64,000 nucleotides of DNA. Source: Ottelia alismoides (taxonomy: Eukaryota; Streptophyta; Magnoliopsida; Alismatales; Hydrocharitaceae). The notes beneath the pieces were generated by a model. That model did not search any database, was not told the DNA's origin, and saw only the letters and a list, made by a program, of their open reading frames with translations. The position numbers were made by a program, and so were the translations under genes. The DNA lies in contig JAZKJV010002325.1 of NCBI GenBank assembly GCA_037367405.1, forward strand, positions 62,001 to 126,000, read 5' to 3'. Positions 22,660 to 33,050 of the stretch are shown piece after piece. The first letter of the stretch is position 1; each line of letters begins with the position of its first letter.

Positions 22660-23130
22660 CTTTAGTTTTTGCATTTACGTTCTAGTCCTGTAAATATTGA
22701 GTTTAGTTGTTTTATTCTAGATATTTTGTACTTAGGACCTCATGCTTGTTTTATTTGCATTTATACCCCTGTCTACGTGGAACACGTGCATCGTCACGTG
22801 ATTTTCTGGGATATTTGCATTATTTGGGCTATAGTTCTGATATGTTATTGAACGAAAAATCGTTCTTGATATTTGCACTTATACCCCTGTGCGTGGTTTT
22901 ATTTGACATGTACTGAATATTCTGGGCTATTTGCGACTTCTTCCCTGGACTTTTAGCACGTGTTGCTACTAAGTCCTCGGAAGTAAGTTTTCTTACATTT
23001 TGGTCCTCTACCAAGAACACGTGCAACGCATGTGGGATTTTGGAGAATTTGCACGAGGACCCCCCCTACTTCTTGTATCTATTACATTTCAGCTCCTGGA
23101 AACATGTTTTCTTGCATTTAGGTCCCTATA
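22660..23130 (+). repeat. LTR minisatellite, about ten degenerate units
   Basis: Units start near 22668, 22722, 22755, 22808, 22866, 22926, 22985, 23046, 23080 and 23113. Each has a core like TTTGCATTTAGGTCCCT; clear ones are ATTTGCATTTATACCCCTG, ATTTGCACTTATACCCCTG and TTGCATTTAGGTCCCTA. Period is about 33-65 bp. The same array is in D's LTR (46425-46715) and, inverted, in A's LTRs. Confidence 0.75.
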
Positions 23131-24110
23131 TGTTGTGCCCTTGTGTTTGATTTTAATAAAATAGCAAAATTACTCCAAATTCGATGAAAATTGGATACAT
23201 GGCTCCTGCCATGGTGTAAAAGTTTCTCTAATTTTTGGAGACATTTCTAAGCATCTTTATTATTTTTAAAAATTCAAAAACACCCATTTTTCTTACTATC
23301 CAGTTCTGAAAATCACAAAAAAATATTAAAACATCTTCAAAAATCACCAAAAATTAGATTTTATTTCTTTTGTGGTGTTTGATTTTCTGACCAGATTTGG
23401 TCACCTTCAGATTTATAAAACTCCTAAAAATTGAAAAAGACCTAAAAACCCATAAAAAGTATAATAATTAAAAGAAAAATCCAAAAATAATAAATCCAGT
23501 GCCTAATTTTTCCTTGTAGCTTAAGCTTTAAAGGAAAATTACCTCCAGGCCTTGAAACAACCATTTAGTATTTTTAAATGGTTGTAGAAACCTGACTGGA
23601 CAGTGTCTTGCATTTTCTGTCTTGTTTGATTTTTATAAAATTCCCTAAAAATCAGAAAAAACCCAAAAATTAATCATAAACATAAAAAAATATAAAAACA
23701 TAAAAACATTTTTGTTTGAAATTTTGGACGAACTTTGAGTAGTTCAATAATTGTGTGAAGTTGCTTGTTCCCTTACTTTTCTTAATTTCTCTCTTATTGA
23801 AAAATCCAAAAAAAATCTCAAAATATTAAAAATCCACCAAAAAATATTTGTCTTTATTTTTTATTATTTTTGACTACTTCGTAGGCCGCAAGGCCATCAC
23901 GTGCTCCCTGAGTCCGACCCTGGTCGCTATACCAGACTAATGCAATAGCTAGGGCCACTATTGATTTTACTTGACTTTTACCTTATTTTGGTGGTCTGAT
24001 CTCACATTTTTCTTAATTGATACGATTGATTTCTCGAGCAACTGAGGTCGCAACGACCTTAGCTATATTTTCATCTACCTTAGTTGCTTGGGCTATTTTT
24101 CTGGTCATCA
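23131..24110 (+). other. Solo LTR 3' part, non-coding
   Basis: AT-rich with repeated AAAAATC / AAAAAT words. It ends in a conserved segment with GTCCGACCCTGGTCGCTATACCAG (starting near 23909), also seen in D, C and the copies near 63045, then the terminal TCATCA. The TCATCA end is complementary to the TGATGA start. Confidence 0.65.
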
Positions 24111-24115
24111 ACCCT

Positions 24116-24535
24116 CCAAGAAGTTGGTACCCGGGTAGCTATCTCCTCTCCAGACTCACTCACAACTATAGTGATATCCGGCTTCTTGGGTACCACATGT
24201 AATGGACTAACCCACTTAGAGTCGGAGACGGAGTAGATAAAGTCGGCGCTCTACCACTTCGATATTTCCTTCATGACCACATCTCGAAGATTCGGGTTAA
24301 GCCGTCCCTGGAACTCACGCGACGGCCTAGCATCCTCTTCAAGATAGATGTGGTTGGAGCACAGAGCCAGACTAATCCCCTGGAGATCAGCTATACTCCA
24401 TACTATCACCTTGCGGTTTCTTTCAAGAATCTCCATCAGACGAGATTCTTGTTCTCCAGTCAAACCCGCTGAGATAATGACTGGGAGCATCTCTGGATCA
24501 CCCGCAAGGAATCTGTACTTCAGCGACTGCGGCAA
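24116..24535 (-). pseudogene. Element A RT N-terminal region
   Basis: This upstream half of RT was separated from its palm by the solo LTR. Frame 24251-24535 shows the pattern typical of Athila/Tat RT N-termini: LKYRFLAG, PVIISAGLT, IVWSIADLQGIS, HIYLEEDARPSRE, RLNP. An in-frame TAG follows EISKW. After it come SDSKWVSPLHVVPKK and PTSWR up to the insertion point. Without the solo LTR and one ACCCT the frame continues straight into VCVDYRR of the palm. It primes on PBS-bound tRNA in the particle, by family knowledge. Confidence 0.9.
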
Positions 24536-25040
24536 GGGTTTAAATTCTAATCAACTGGAAGGTGGCAGGCATGAGAATCTGACAAAGGGAACCCTGCTGA
24601 ATCATCCATAAACTGTACTGGCTCGCACTCCGTCATGGCTGTCGGCTCAGAAGGAATCAAACACGGCAAATAGTCATCGAAATCATCCCAATCGATGTCT
24701 GAATCTGAGGTATCAGAACTAGAAGAACATGAATTAAATTATGTTGTACCACTCGTCATAGAGCTGTCAGCCTCAAAGGTATCCTTGTCCAGGGGCGTGC
24801 TCTCCAGGCTCTCAACTGCCATAAGCCGTAAATATAGCGAATCTGTAGGCAAGGAGAGGGTCTTTGCTACCAGATCTATCCAAATAGATTCATCATCTGT
24901 CATCACAAAATTACACTCCTGGTGGATGTCTTGCTCAGCCTTTGTCATCTGTTCAATATCACTATACTGCTCTGAGCATGCTAATTCTCTCGCTCTGGTC
25001 TCATCGATCATCTATATTTGTATACTCTCGCCCTCTACGC
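24536..25040 (-). pseudogene. Element A acidic protease-RT linker
   Basis: Frame 24739-25011 (90 aa) is rich in Asp, Glu and Ser (MTDDESIWIDL, MAVESLESTPL) and lacks a known domain. Element B has a clearly related stretch at 34071-34418 (IIDDEATWYNL, PAEESSEST), which shows this is part of the polyprotein and not chance. It probably acts as a spacer between protease and RT. Confidence 0.7.
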
Positions 25041-25506
25041 GAAAGCATACCTTCCCATTATCATGATCGGTCACTTCCTTGGCTGTGGCGAAGAATGGGC
25101 GTGCAAGTATGATAGGGACATCTGTTACCGACTTAGGGATCTCCATGTCTAGTACAACAAAGTCCACGTGGAATCTCAAGCCCTAAATGGTAACGACCAC
25201 GTCTCTTAACAACCCCTTTGCCCTCTTTGTCGACCTATCAGCAAACTGAAGGACTGTCTGAAGAAGAGGACCAAACTCGAATCGGTCGAGTAAGGCTGCC
25301 AGAAGGAGGTTTATCGAAGATCCGCTGTCTAATAAAGTACGATCGAAATGCTGCTCCTGAATCTCGCATCTGACGTAGGGAGCTCCTGCATCAGGACTCT
25401 TGGCTGGCATTCGGTTTTGAATTGTATAACAAGTGTAGTGGGTGAGCACATGGATTTGATCTCTGTGGTTCCTCCTCTTCCTGCGGACTGTAGTCTTCTC
25501 TTTCAA
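25041..25506 (-). pseudogene. Element A aspartic protease
   Basis: The retropepsin-type protease cleaves the gag-pol polyprotein. In frame 25183-25506 the active site is D60-S61-G62 in TLLDSGSSINLL, preceded by a basic stretch KEKTTVRRKRRNHR. LQFADRSTKRAKGLL follows, the flap-side pattern of this family. After one in-frame TAG (after VVVTI) the domain continues with VDFVVLDMEIP and PIILARPFFATA, ending near VCFRVEGESIQI. The catalytic motif is intact but the stop would prevent full translation. Confidence 0.88.
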
Positions 25507-25820
25507 GCTCTTTTGGAAGAGGGGGATGTGCTCAAGTGCCTCCCGTAGAGTTTACTGGATCTGGAATCTATCAATCATCTGGTTGTTGAACTCTACCTGT
25601 TGAGTCTTTTTTGGATTTTCTCTTTTATTCCCCTTTGCCAAGCGGAGTGCTTTGGGGAAGGGGATGGTAGGGACCTCCTCAGATGGATGACTAGGAATAG
25701 GTTCTTGTGCCTGAGAGGAATGGAGTCCATACAATGATCATCATTCAACACATATGGACTCGAAGTAGATACAGAAACTTTTCCTTTATTCATTTTTTTG
25801 TTCTTTTTATTTCTACAGTC
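25507..25820 (-). other. Element A gag-protease spacer
   Basis: Degenerate coding DNA linking the acidic region with the protease. Short frames in different phases show frameshifting. SSKNLKEK-like basic residues precede the protease. No domain is recognised. Confidence 0.45.
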
Positions 25821-26180
25821 CTAAGATACAAAAGGTGGCAACACATCATGGGGGAGCTCAACAAAAGTAGAAGTGGTGGCCTCAGTACCATCAATGGCAT
25901 CTGACTTTGCGGCATCAGCACTGCGCTCTGGCACATCATCAAAAATGGTGGAATCAACACCATCGTCTGCATCTGGTCTCACGACGGCCTCAGCACCATC
26001 GTTGGGATCTCCATCCTTGGTGGCATCAGCACCACCGTCATCCACATCGTCATTAGTAGCATCAGCACCGCTACTCTGCTCATCTGGCGCTCCAGATTCT
26101 TCGTGTTGTTGTCGCTCAGATGAGGCACCACCGGCGGGTATCCTACCGCTCCTAATAGTCACAAATTCAGCATCATACAA
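25821..26180 (-). pseudogene. Element A acidic Ala-Asp-rich region
   Basis: A 119-aa open frame dominated by Ala, Asp and Gly with a loose repeat (SGADATNDDVDDGGADATKD, then ADDGVDSTIFDD, SADAAKSDAIDGTEA). It is low-complexity, strongly acidic and likely disordered. Element B has a decayed counterpart at about 35330-35560. It lies between gag and protease. No function is known to me; a spacer or interaction arm is possible. Confidence 0.65.
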
Positions 26181-26220
26181 AAAGACATGTCACTCAAATA
26201 ATAACTAGGAGAAGTATCCT

Positions 26221-27154
26221 CTGTAAACTGTACCTGCTAAGATTTCCTCTTTAGATTGTTCGGATTGGGCTCGATTTGAGCTGGTATGGCGACTTTGCCA
26301 TTGATGATTTCCCTCATCTCCTGCTGGAACTCATCCATTTCCTGCCGGAAGGATGCTCGCTGTTCAGAGAGTAAGTGGGCAAAGCCCTCCAATGCTGGGT
26401 TCTCAAGGCAGGTGCCTGAGAACCGGAAGTATTCCCTTGTTGGAAATGAGGTTGCTGCTGGGAGGAGAAGTGCTCACGAGGATGGGGATATGACTGGTGG
26501 GGCTGCTGACGTTGACGCCACTACTGTCCCTTATAGGCAAGACGAGGACCATGCTGGTACTGCTGTTTGGCATACGGGGGCTGCTGCTGCTGCTGACTGT
26601 TCTGCTGTCCTTGAGCCGGAGGTTGCCGCTGGGAAGAGGTTCCTCTGGTGGTCCATCGGAATCCGGGGTGATCACGTCGAATCCCGACTGGTTGTGGGTA
26701 CCGATCATACCATATCCCATTGACTTCCATCAATGGCTCCTGCTCGAAGGATGGTGGAGGTAGAACTTCCAGTGGCTGATCAGGCTGATAGACCACCATC
26801 TGACTGTCCTGAGATGGTGGCTGCGGTAGGTGATACTGTAGCTGCGGGACCGGCTCTTCCTGGATGTGGTTGACCTAGCGGTAGGGGGCAGAAGGCTGGG
26901 TTGAGCTGCTACTGCTGGGATCAGCCCGTGACCTGGGAGGCTGCTGAGTATACGTTTGTGCCTCGTGAATGCAGAGAATCTGCATCTTCAGGTCACTCAT
27001 GTTCTTTGTTATCAGGTCCATCTGGGCAAGACTCTAACTCTGCTTCTTCTCGAGGATCTCGAGGCGGTCCAACTTTTTGCTAATTATTCTCATGTCGGCT
27101 GTTGCGGCTGCAGCTGCCGATGGAGTGTGGGGATCATCATCGATGCGGGCGATC
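26221..27154 (-). pseudogene. Element A gag C-terminal Pro/Gln-rich region
   Basis: After a frameshift near 27155, a coiled-coil-like stretch (ADMRIISKKLDRLEILEKKQ, in frame 27034-27300) is followed by Pro/Gln-rich sequence: QPPAQGQQNSQQQQQPPY and, before it, GIWYDRYPQPVGIRRDHPGF. I see no CCHC zinc knuckle, which many retroviral gags use to bind RNA. In-frame stops and phase changes show decay. B has the counterpart at about 35640-36660. Confidence 0.75.
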
Positions 27155-28327
27155 TTATGAAATGATCTGCTCCTTGGGGGGGTTCTGCTGTGTGTAGACT
27201 CTGGCTTGGGCCATGACTGTTGAGTTTTCTTCCATTCCTTTATAGATGGCCCAGACGTCGTCTTCACCCATGGAAAAATATGACCCACCACAAGAGGCAT
27301 TTACAAGCCCCTGCAGCTCCGGTGTCAGCCCACAGAAGAAACTCTGAACCAAACTGGGCTTGGATATATTATGGTGTGGACACCGGTCAATGAGTTCTCT
27401 GAATCGATCCCAGGCCTCATGGAATTGTTCATGAGGGGTCATTGTGAAATTGCTGATCATGGCTCGTGTTGTGTTGGTCAGACCGAGAGGATAATACTTA
27501 TTCAAGTATGCGGTCCGGAGTTGTGCCCAAATGTCGACGAACTTTCCCAAATGTTTCAGCCAGTAAGCGGCTCTATCAACCTAGGAGAACGGGAAGGCTA
27601 TCATCTTGATGGTGTCCTCAGTCACAAGCTTGTCATGGATTGTGCTGCAGATCATCTCAAACTCCTGTAGATGGAGGTGTGGCTCTTTGGTCGCCAGCCC
27701 ATGGAATTTAGGCAGTAGCTGAATAGTGTGGCGCCGAGGCTTGAAATCTTCATGAACGAGAGGGACTCGGATCCATCGAAGAGTGATGGATGCTGCATAA
27801 TTGTGCAATTCCCTCATGATTGTCTGTGGCGATCTCTCAGCGTCAGGATCTCCTCCTACTGCATAAGGTATGTCTCCTCCACCACATGCAGCTCTGTTTT
27901 CTCTATCAACTCGCATCTGCGTCAGCTCTCGCATGACGTCACCCATGAATACTCCTTGGTCTCTGATTTGTCTCTGCATGGTCTCCAAGGAGGCAAGTAA
28001 TGAGTTGTTGATGACAGCTTGGTCATATAGAAATGGGGGGTGCTCATGCCCATTTGGGGGTTCTCCTTTGTCTGCCATGCCTGGATTCTCTGAAAAGGCA
28101 AAAGAACCCATCTCAGGTGCCGTCAAATGATCTGAGCTTTGTGTTGCACTAAACTCTGAAACTGCTGGACTGATGGAGGAAGAAGGATGGTCGAGAGGGA
28201 ACGGGGTGGAAGTGAACTCAGGTTCGGAGAGTGGGTCTTGACTCCCCGAAACCATCCTAGATGAATAGGGAGGAGTGCTGGATAGTGGTGCTGTCAAAGA
28301 CGGCCTAAGAGATCTCCTTCCCATCAT
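27155..28327 (-). pseudogene. Element A gag (capsid) with one nonsense codon
   Basis: Gag builds the virus-like particle and packages the RNA. The likely start is the double Met at 28327 (MMGRRSLRPSL); D and B start in the same way. The N-terminus is Ser/Pro-rich. The capsid-like retrotransposon gag domain includes LLPKFHGLATKEPHLHLQEF, IKMIAFPFS, AYLNKYYPLG, FHEAWDRFRELIDRCPHH, LVQSFFCGLTPELQG and VNASCGGSYF. A single TAG at codon 249 follows AFPFS, after which the same frame runs open to 27155. Nearly intact otherwise. Confidence 0.92.
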
Positions 28328-30059
28328 TGTAATTATTAAGAGGAGCGAGGTTGAGAAATGAAGAAGAGGGGGGGGGCAAAATTGTGCACAATTGTGCAAT
28401 GTTTTTGATCTTGACCTAGATCCAACTAATCAATTAAACACAATGTAAAGGGTTCACCAACTCAACACGTGAAACCGTAAGAGATCGGCTATTATCATTG
28501 TAGTTTTTAGATTGAATTCAGGTAATTTATCTTTGAACGAGTCCTTAGAGCGCTACGTCTATAGGAGAGAGTACTGCCAGATAAGTATCACGTACTTGTC
28601 CTCCTCTTGTGTAACCTGTAGTATGCACTTTTTAAATTCCTTATAACCCTTCCTGGATCCCTACTCAGCCAAATAAATAGAGAAAGGAAGCTAATAGGTG
28701 AAACCGATATTTCGGATCTCGCTCGCAACAGAATCACCCGTAAGCATGCAAGAACCTACTCGGACGCAAGACGATGAGGCATACACCCCCGTGAAGGCCT
28801 GGCCTAGGCTCGATACTTCGGATAAGGTCGATGCTCTACATAATAGAGAGTCATCAATGGTGACCAAGCCCTACTCGTCCACGTACGATAGAAGCGCCAA
28901 TACTTCGGTAATCCAGGCGATACACAAGGCAGCCACAGACTGGGTTTTGGGCTCTAATCCTTACAAAGCCACTCTCTCACTTGGAAGGAGACCTTCCCAT
29001 GCAACCTGAATAGAAATGAGGGTATTACTCACCCCAAGCAATGAGTCCAATTAACCAATTTTATTTAGGTAAAGTTTTCTTTAGCAGTCCCTTTTTTAAT
29101 TTTTTTTGGTGTTATCACTTGCTTTGAGTCAATTCAATACAAGCGCCTAACATTTTTGTATTTTTCCTTGATTCCTATTTGTTCCAAAATCAGATGAAGA
29201 GAGTCAGAAAATCCAATACAAGTGGCACTAAGATGGAAATCTCACCTTAGTGCCTAAATGATGGATGCCAAGATAGAAGACTTACAGTGATTCCCAGTTC
29301 TCTCCATGTGGGATGCAAAACAGGAATTTTTAAACCTATGCTAAATGTCGATATGCACACGGAAATCGTCCTACGCAAGCAATTGCTAACGTGAAAAACC
29401 AAATGCTAAACACACAAGTGAAACCTAAGTGTCCGGTCTTGGGGGCCGATCGGTGTCCACCACAATGGATCTTGCACGCGTTGTATACGACCCCTCCCGG
29501 CACGGTGGTTTCAATCTTATGTGCCTAACAATTAATTAAATTTAAGTCCATACTACGAATCTATAGGTACATGCAAAGGTTATTAGGTGTTTGGCCTTAG
29601 ACTACGCGATCAAGCAAGCCTAAAAACTAAGGGCTCATTCCACAAAAATGTAAAGACAAGAAAACAAAACCAGCAAATGACAACGGTGGAAAGCCGATAA
29701 ATACCGCGGTGAGCCCCCCAAGTGAACAATCACTCGGGAAATTTAGTTCGAGTGTCCAAATGTCCAAGGTACATGTATTATTACAAATTAACGATGTCTC
29801 TCTCTCACTAAAATTACACAAGTAAAGAGCTAATCTACAAAACTTCTAAGTCTCCTCATGCCGGAGTCAAAAGCTTCACGTGGTTGCCCAGGCGACTAGG
29901 AAAAAACACCTCTCTCGCTCCGCGGTACCTCGCACAAAGAAATAAAGATGGTGGTTATATAGCTCAAAAATATGTATCAAAAATGGAGAGATTAACTAAA
30001 GCAATGATGGTAAACAGACAATCACAATCAAACTCAACTATGATCTATACGTTGTTGCT
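28328..30059 (-). other. Element A untranslated leader
   Basis: 1.7 kb between PBS and gag with no conserved reading frame. The frame at 28698-29009 (plus) lies on the wrong strand. It contains the conserved stem-loop at 29442-29494. Long leaders of this kind are usual in Athila/Tat elements. Confidence 0.7.
29442..29494 (-). other. Leader stem-loop with palindrome, element A
   Basis: On the element RNA, GGGGUCG (plus 29494-29488) can pair with CGGCCCC (plus 29448-29442), with one G-U pair. Inside are an inner GATC/GATC pair (29448-29451, 29468-29471) and the self-complementary hexamer ACGCGT (29476-29481). It aligns with B 38578-38630, C 53532-53584 and D 48185-48225, all of which share TTGTGGYGGG or a close variant. 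Confidence 0.55.
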
Positions 30060-30076
30060 CCCCAACAATGACGTCA
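30060..30076 (-). other. Element A primer-binding site, tRNA-Asp-like
   Basis: Plus-strand CCCCAACAATGACGTCA agrees with the tRNA-Asp 3' end CCCCGGCAACGGCGCCA at 12 of 17 positions, every difference a transition. It is 2 nt from the 5' LTR end. Position and shared form in four elements make the call firm despite the mismatches. Confidence 0.8.
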
Positions 30077-30078
30077 TT

Positions 30079-31798
30079 TGATAAAGACAAAAATCGAGCG
30101 GTCGTGTATTCCACACAAGTCGGGAACACAGTCGATGTGTTGACCACTCAGAAATCTGGATTTAATCAACAGTTAACCCACGATCAAATCAATCAATGAG
30201 AAGCAAGTGGAGTTAAAATTTATTATAACTCTACAAAAGTGTGTATAGTGTGCAAGTGTGTAGAGTGTCAAACACGGGGAGCAAACAAGATAAATGATGT
30301 AGTTCAAGTGCAAAATGTGAATGTGATTAAGTGTCTATGCAATTTTTTGTGGGATTTTAACTTTATATATTTATTTTTTTTAATTTTTTATTTTGTATTT
30401 TGGTTTTTAATTTTCTGATTTTATCTTTTCTTTTTATATTTTATAATTTTATACTTTATTTTTCAATAATAGAATATATATATATACACACACAATATAA
30501 GAGAGAGGAGGAACAAGGAATAAGGCAAAATGCTCAAAATCAGGAAATCAAGTGTTTTTGGTCTTTTTATGATTTTATACTATTTTTGTGATTCTGGGAA
30601 ATTTTTCTGAATATTTTTGGTATTTTTAAAAGTCCAAATACGAGAAAACAATGAATTAAACTACTGGCCGAAATTAAAATGAGGATTAAAAATAGAAATC
30701 AGATCTAAAAATCCTTAAATTAATTTTAAATAAAAGATAATTAAACAAAGAAAGTTCAGAAACTAAAATTGGATTTCTAGGATTTTTCTTGAATTTTTTA
30801 GATTTTTATCAAGATTTTTGAGTTTTCTAATTTGTAAGGTTTTTCTTTTGAAATTTTTAATTATTTTTTGACTAACACTAAAAGACACTGAAATACATAA
30901 AATATATTTTTTTTGGAATTTTTCAAAAACTTTTACTAATTTTTATGGGTTTTCTAATGCAAATAGTAGCAAAAGGCCATGTTTTTGAATATTTATAAAT
31001 AATAAAATGCAATAAATATGCAAAATAAAAATATGACGTTAAACTATGATGCAACAGGAGCCTAGGGTAATTTTGTGATGATTTTTAGAGTTAAATAGAT
31101 GCATGGAATAAATACTAGAAACAACAAGAAACTACAAACTAGCAAGGGCATAAATGTAAATAGACAAAAAGTTCCAAGGCCACAATGTAATTTTCACGCA
31201 GAATATACCACTAAAAATTGAAGTTAGTAGACTAAAAACAAATATCAAAACCCGCGGGGATACCCCTGCAAAAACACCAAGACCACGTGCGCAAGCACGC
31301 GCCCCTAGCGGGGGCATAAATGTAATATGCCAAAAGTCTGAGGGCTTTCTTGCAAATTTCCACAAAACTTATAACTGCATATGAGAGTTCACAGACTGAA
31401 ACAAAATATACAAAAATCACCGGGATTCCTTTGCAAAAATGCCAAGTCACATGTGCGAAGCACGTGACATGGTAGGGGTCGAAATGCAATAATACAAAAC
31501 TTGGGTGTACGCAGTGCAAATATTACAAAATAGAACAACTACCGAGGAAAGTTTAGATAGTGAATAATAAATACAAAATTTTGCGGGGGAAGTTATGCAA
31601 AATACCCTCTCTTGGGCGGAAGCGGATGACAAATATGGCGCCACTTAAGACACGTGTCGTCTCCTGGACACGCGATGTCGCTTTGGCTTTAACGACAGCG
31701 ATTAGATCGCAGCGAATGATCGGATGGCTACTGAGGGCTACGATCTAACGACTATTGTGACTTTTGGGCAGCCGAAAGAGATCCGATGGCAATGAGGC
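30079..31798 (-). repeat. Element A 5' LTR, truncated
   Basis: Corresponds to 4174 to about 5902 of the 3' LTR, from CGAGCGGTCGTGTATTCCAC onward. Only the last 1.7 kb of about 3.8 kb remains. At about 31791-31798 it changes to element B's integrase. The promoter-like block and the LTR start are missing. Confidence 0.9.
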
Positions 31799-32549
31799 CC
31801 CCATCAGATATCAATACTCTAGGTACCCCGAACGATGAAATGATATTCTTCCTCGAAAATCTACAAACAGTCCTAATATATGTGATTCGAGCAGGTATGA
31901 CCTCAACCCAATGACTCACATAATCAACAACCAACAGAATATACTCGAATCCTAGACACTTAGGGAATGGACCCATGAAATCAATGCCACGTGCTTCAAG
32001 AACCTCAAAGAAGTGAATGGGTTGCATCAGCATCATATCATGTTGTCCACAGGTGCCCATCCTCTGATATTCAGTCCACCTCATCACAAATTCTTAATAA
32101 TCCTTGAAGAGGGTAGGCCACCATTGGCCGTATTGGAGAACTTTATGTGTTGTTCTCCTCCAAGAATGATGTCCTCCTGCCTCAAGCTTGTGAGAGTATG
32201 TGAGGACGATGTGATGCTCCTCCTGATGAATGCACTAATGCCATATGCTATCCCCTCCTTCATGATAAAGGATGGGATCCTCCCAATGGTAGGAGTTGGC
32301 CTTCACAAGGAAGGTCTCAAGTCGCTGCCTGGGCCAACCTTATGGAATTTTCTTGGCGACAGGATAGTTCATAATGTCAGCGTACCATGGGAGAGAGGTG
32401 ATAGCAAGGATCGCTTCATATGGGAAGGTTTCAATAATGGGATAAGTCTGCTCAGATTCCTCATGATTTTCCAAACGAGAGAGATGATCTGCCACCACAT
32501 TCTTGACTCCAAGTTTAACCTTAATCTCAATATCAAATTCCTGGAGTAG
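31799..32549 (-). pseudogene. Element B integrase, truncated
   Basis: Frame 31752-32087 holds LEARGIDFMGPFP with the first catalytic Asp, VDYVSHWVEVIPA, FGVPRVLISDGG with the second, and then stops being integrase: the last residues are encoded by A's LTR. Upstream (to about 32549) the zinc finger region is frameshifted but matches A. The third catalytic residue and the C-terminal domain are absent. Confidence 0.88.
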
Positions 32550-32559
32550 AATGATTCAT

Positions 32560-33050
32560 CTAGTCAGTCTCACTTTCGCATCCTTCTTTGCCATGAGGTA
32601 CCTGATGGCAGTGTAATCTGTAAAAATAGTCACTTTGGATATGAGAATATATGATCTGAATTTGTCCAAGGTGAAAACAACGACTAGCATTTCTTTCTCC
32701 GTGACAAATATAGTTATGCTGAGCAACATCTAATGTACGACTAGCGTAGTGAATGGCAAATGGTACTCCATTCCTCCTCTGTCCCAGCATGACCCCTACG
32801 GCTTGATCGGAGGCATCCGTCATGATCTGAATGGGAGAGACCAATCCGGTGGCTGAAGGATAGCAGCCTCAACAACTAGACTCCTAAGAGACTCAAAAGA
32901 CACAAGATAACTATCATCTACATTGAACTCGGTATCTTTCATCAGCAGATCAGTCAAGGGCCGGGCAATCATGTTGAAGTCGTGAATAAAACGTTGGTAC
33001 AAATCGACATGCCCTAGAAAAGACCGAAGCAGCTGTAAGTTGGATGGTGG
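32560..33050 (-). pseudogene. Element B RNase H and RT connection, frameshifted
   Basis: Frame 32560-32844 has QIMTDASDQAVGVMLGQRR and FAIHYASRTLDVAQHNY, the start of RNase H with its first Asp. It then shifts frame inside the TEKE region (HGERNASRC), so E and later residues are out of frame. Frame 32820-33212 carries the connection, LRSFLGHVDLYQRFIHDF. Confidence 0.88.

Larger units (their letters stand above)
20372..24115 (+). mobile_element. Solo LTR with perfect 5-bp target duplication, inside A's pol
   Basis: LTR 20377-24110 (3,734 bp) begins TGATGAATACC and ends GGTCATCA. ACCCT flanks it at 20372-20376 and 24111-24115. On either side is element A's RT sequence, and element B has the same place uninterrupted (about 33547-33575, ACCCTCCAAGAAGTTGG). 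It lies opposite to A's reading direction. Neither PBS nor polypurine tract remains, so it is a true solo LTR, normally the product of recombination between two LTRs. It defines the family's LTR ends best. Confidence 0.95.
4174..31798 (-). mobile_element. Element A: Athila/Tat-like Ty3/gypsy retrotransposon with nested insertions
   Basis: On the minus strand the order is truncated 5' LTR (30079-31798), PBS, untranslated leader, gag, protease, RT, RNase H, integrase, long untranslated tail, polypurine tract and 3' LTR (4174-15411). The two LTRs agree at roughly nine bases in ten over their shared 1.7 kb, much closer than to other copies here, so they belong together. Pol order (integrase last), RT motifs and the tRNA-Asp-like PBS place it near Athila/Tat elements. 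No chromodomain is seen. It is dead: gag and pol have nonsense codons and frameshifts, a CACTA element sits in the 3' LTR, and a solo LTR sits in pol. Without those inserts it would be about 16.5 kb. Confidence 0.9.

Noticed and set aside
32013..32549. 178-aa plus-strand open frame
   Set aside because: Antisense shadow of B's integrase region.
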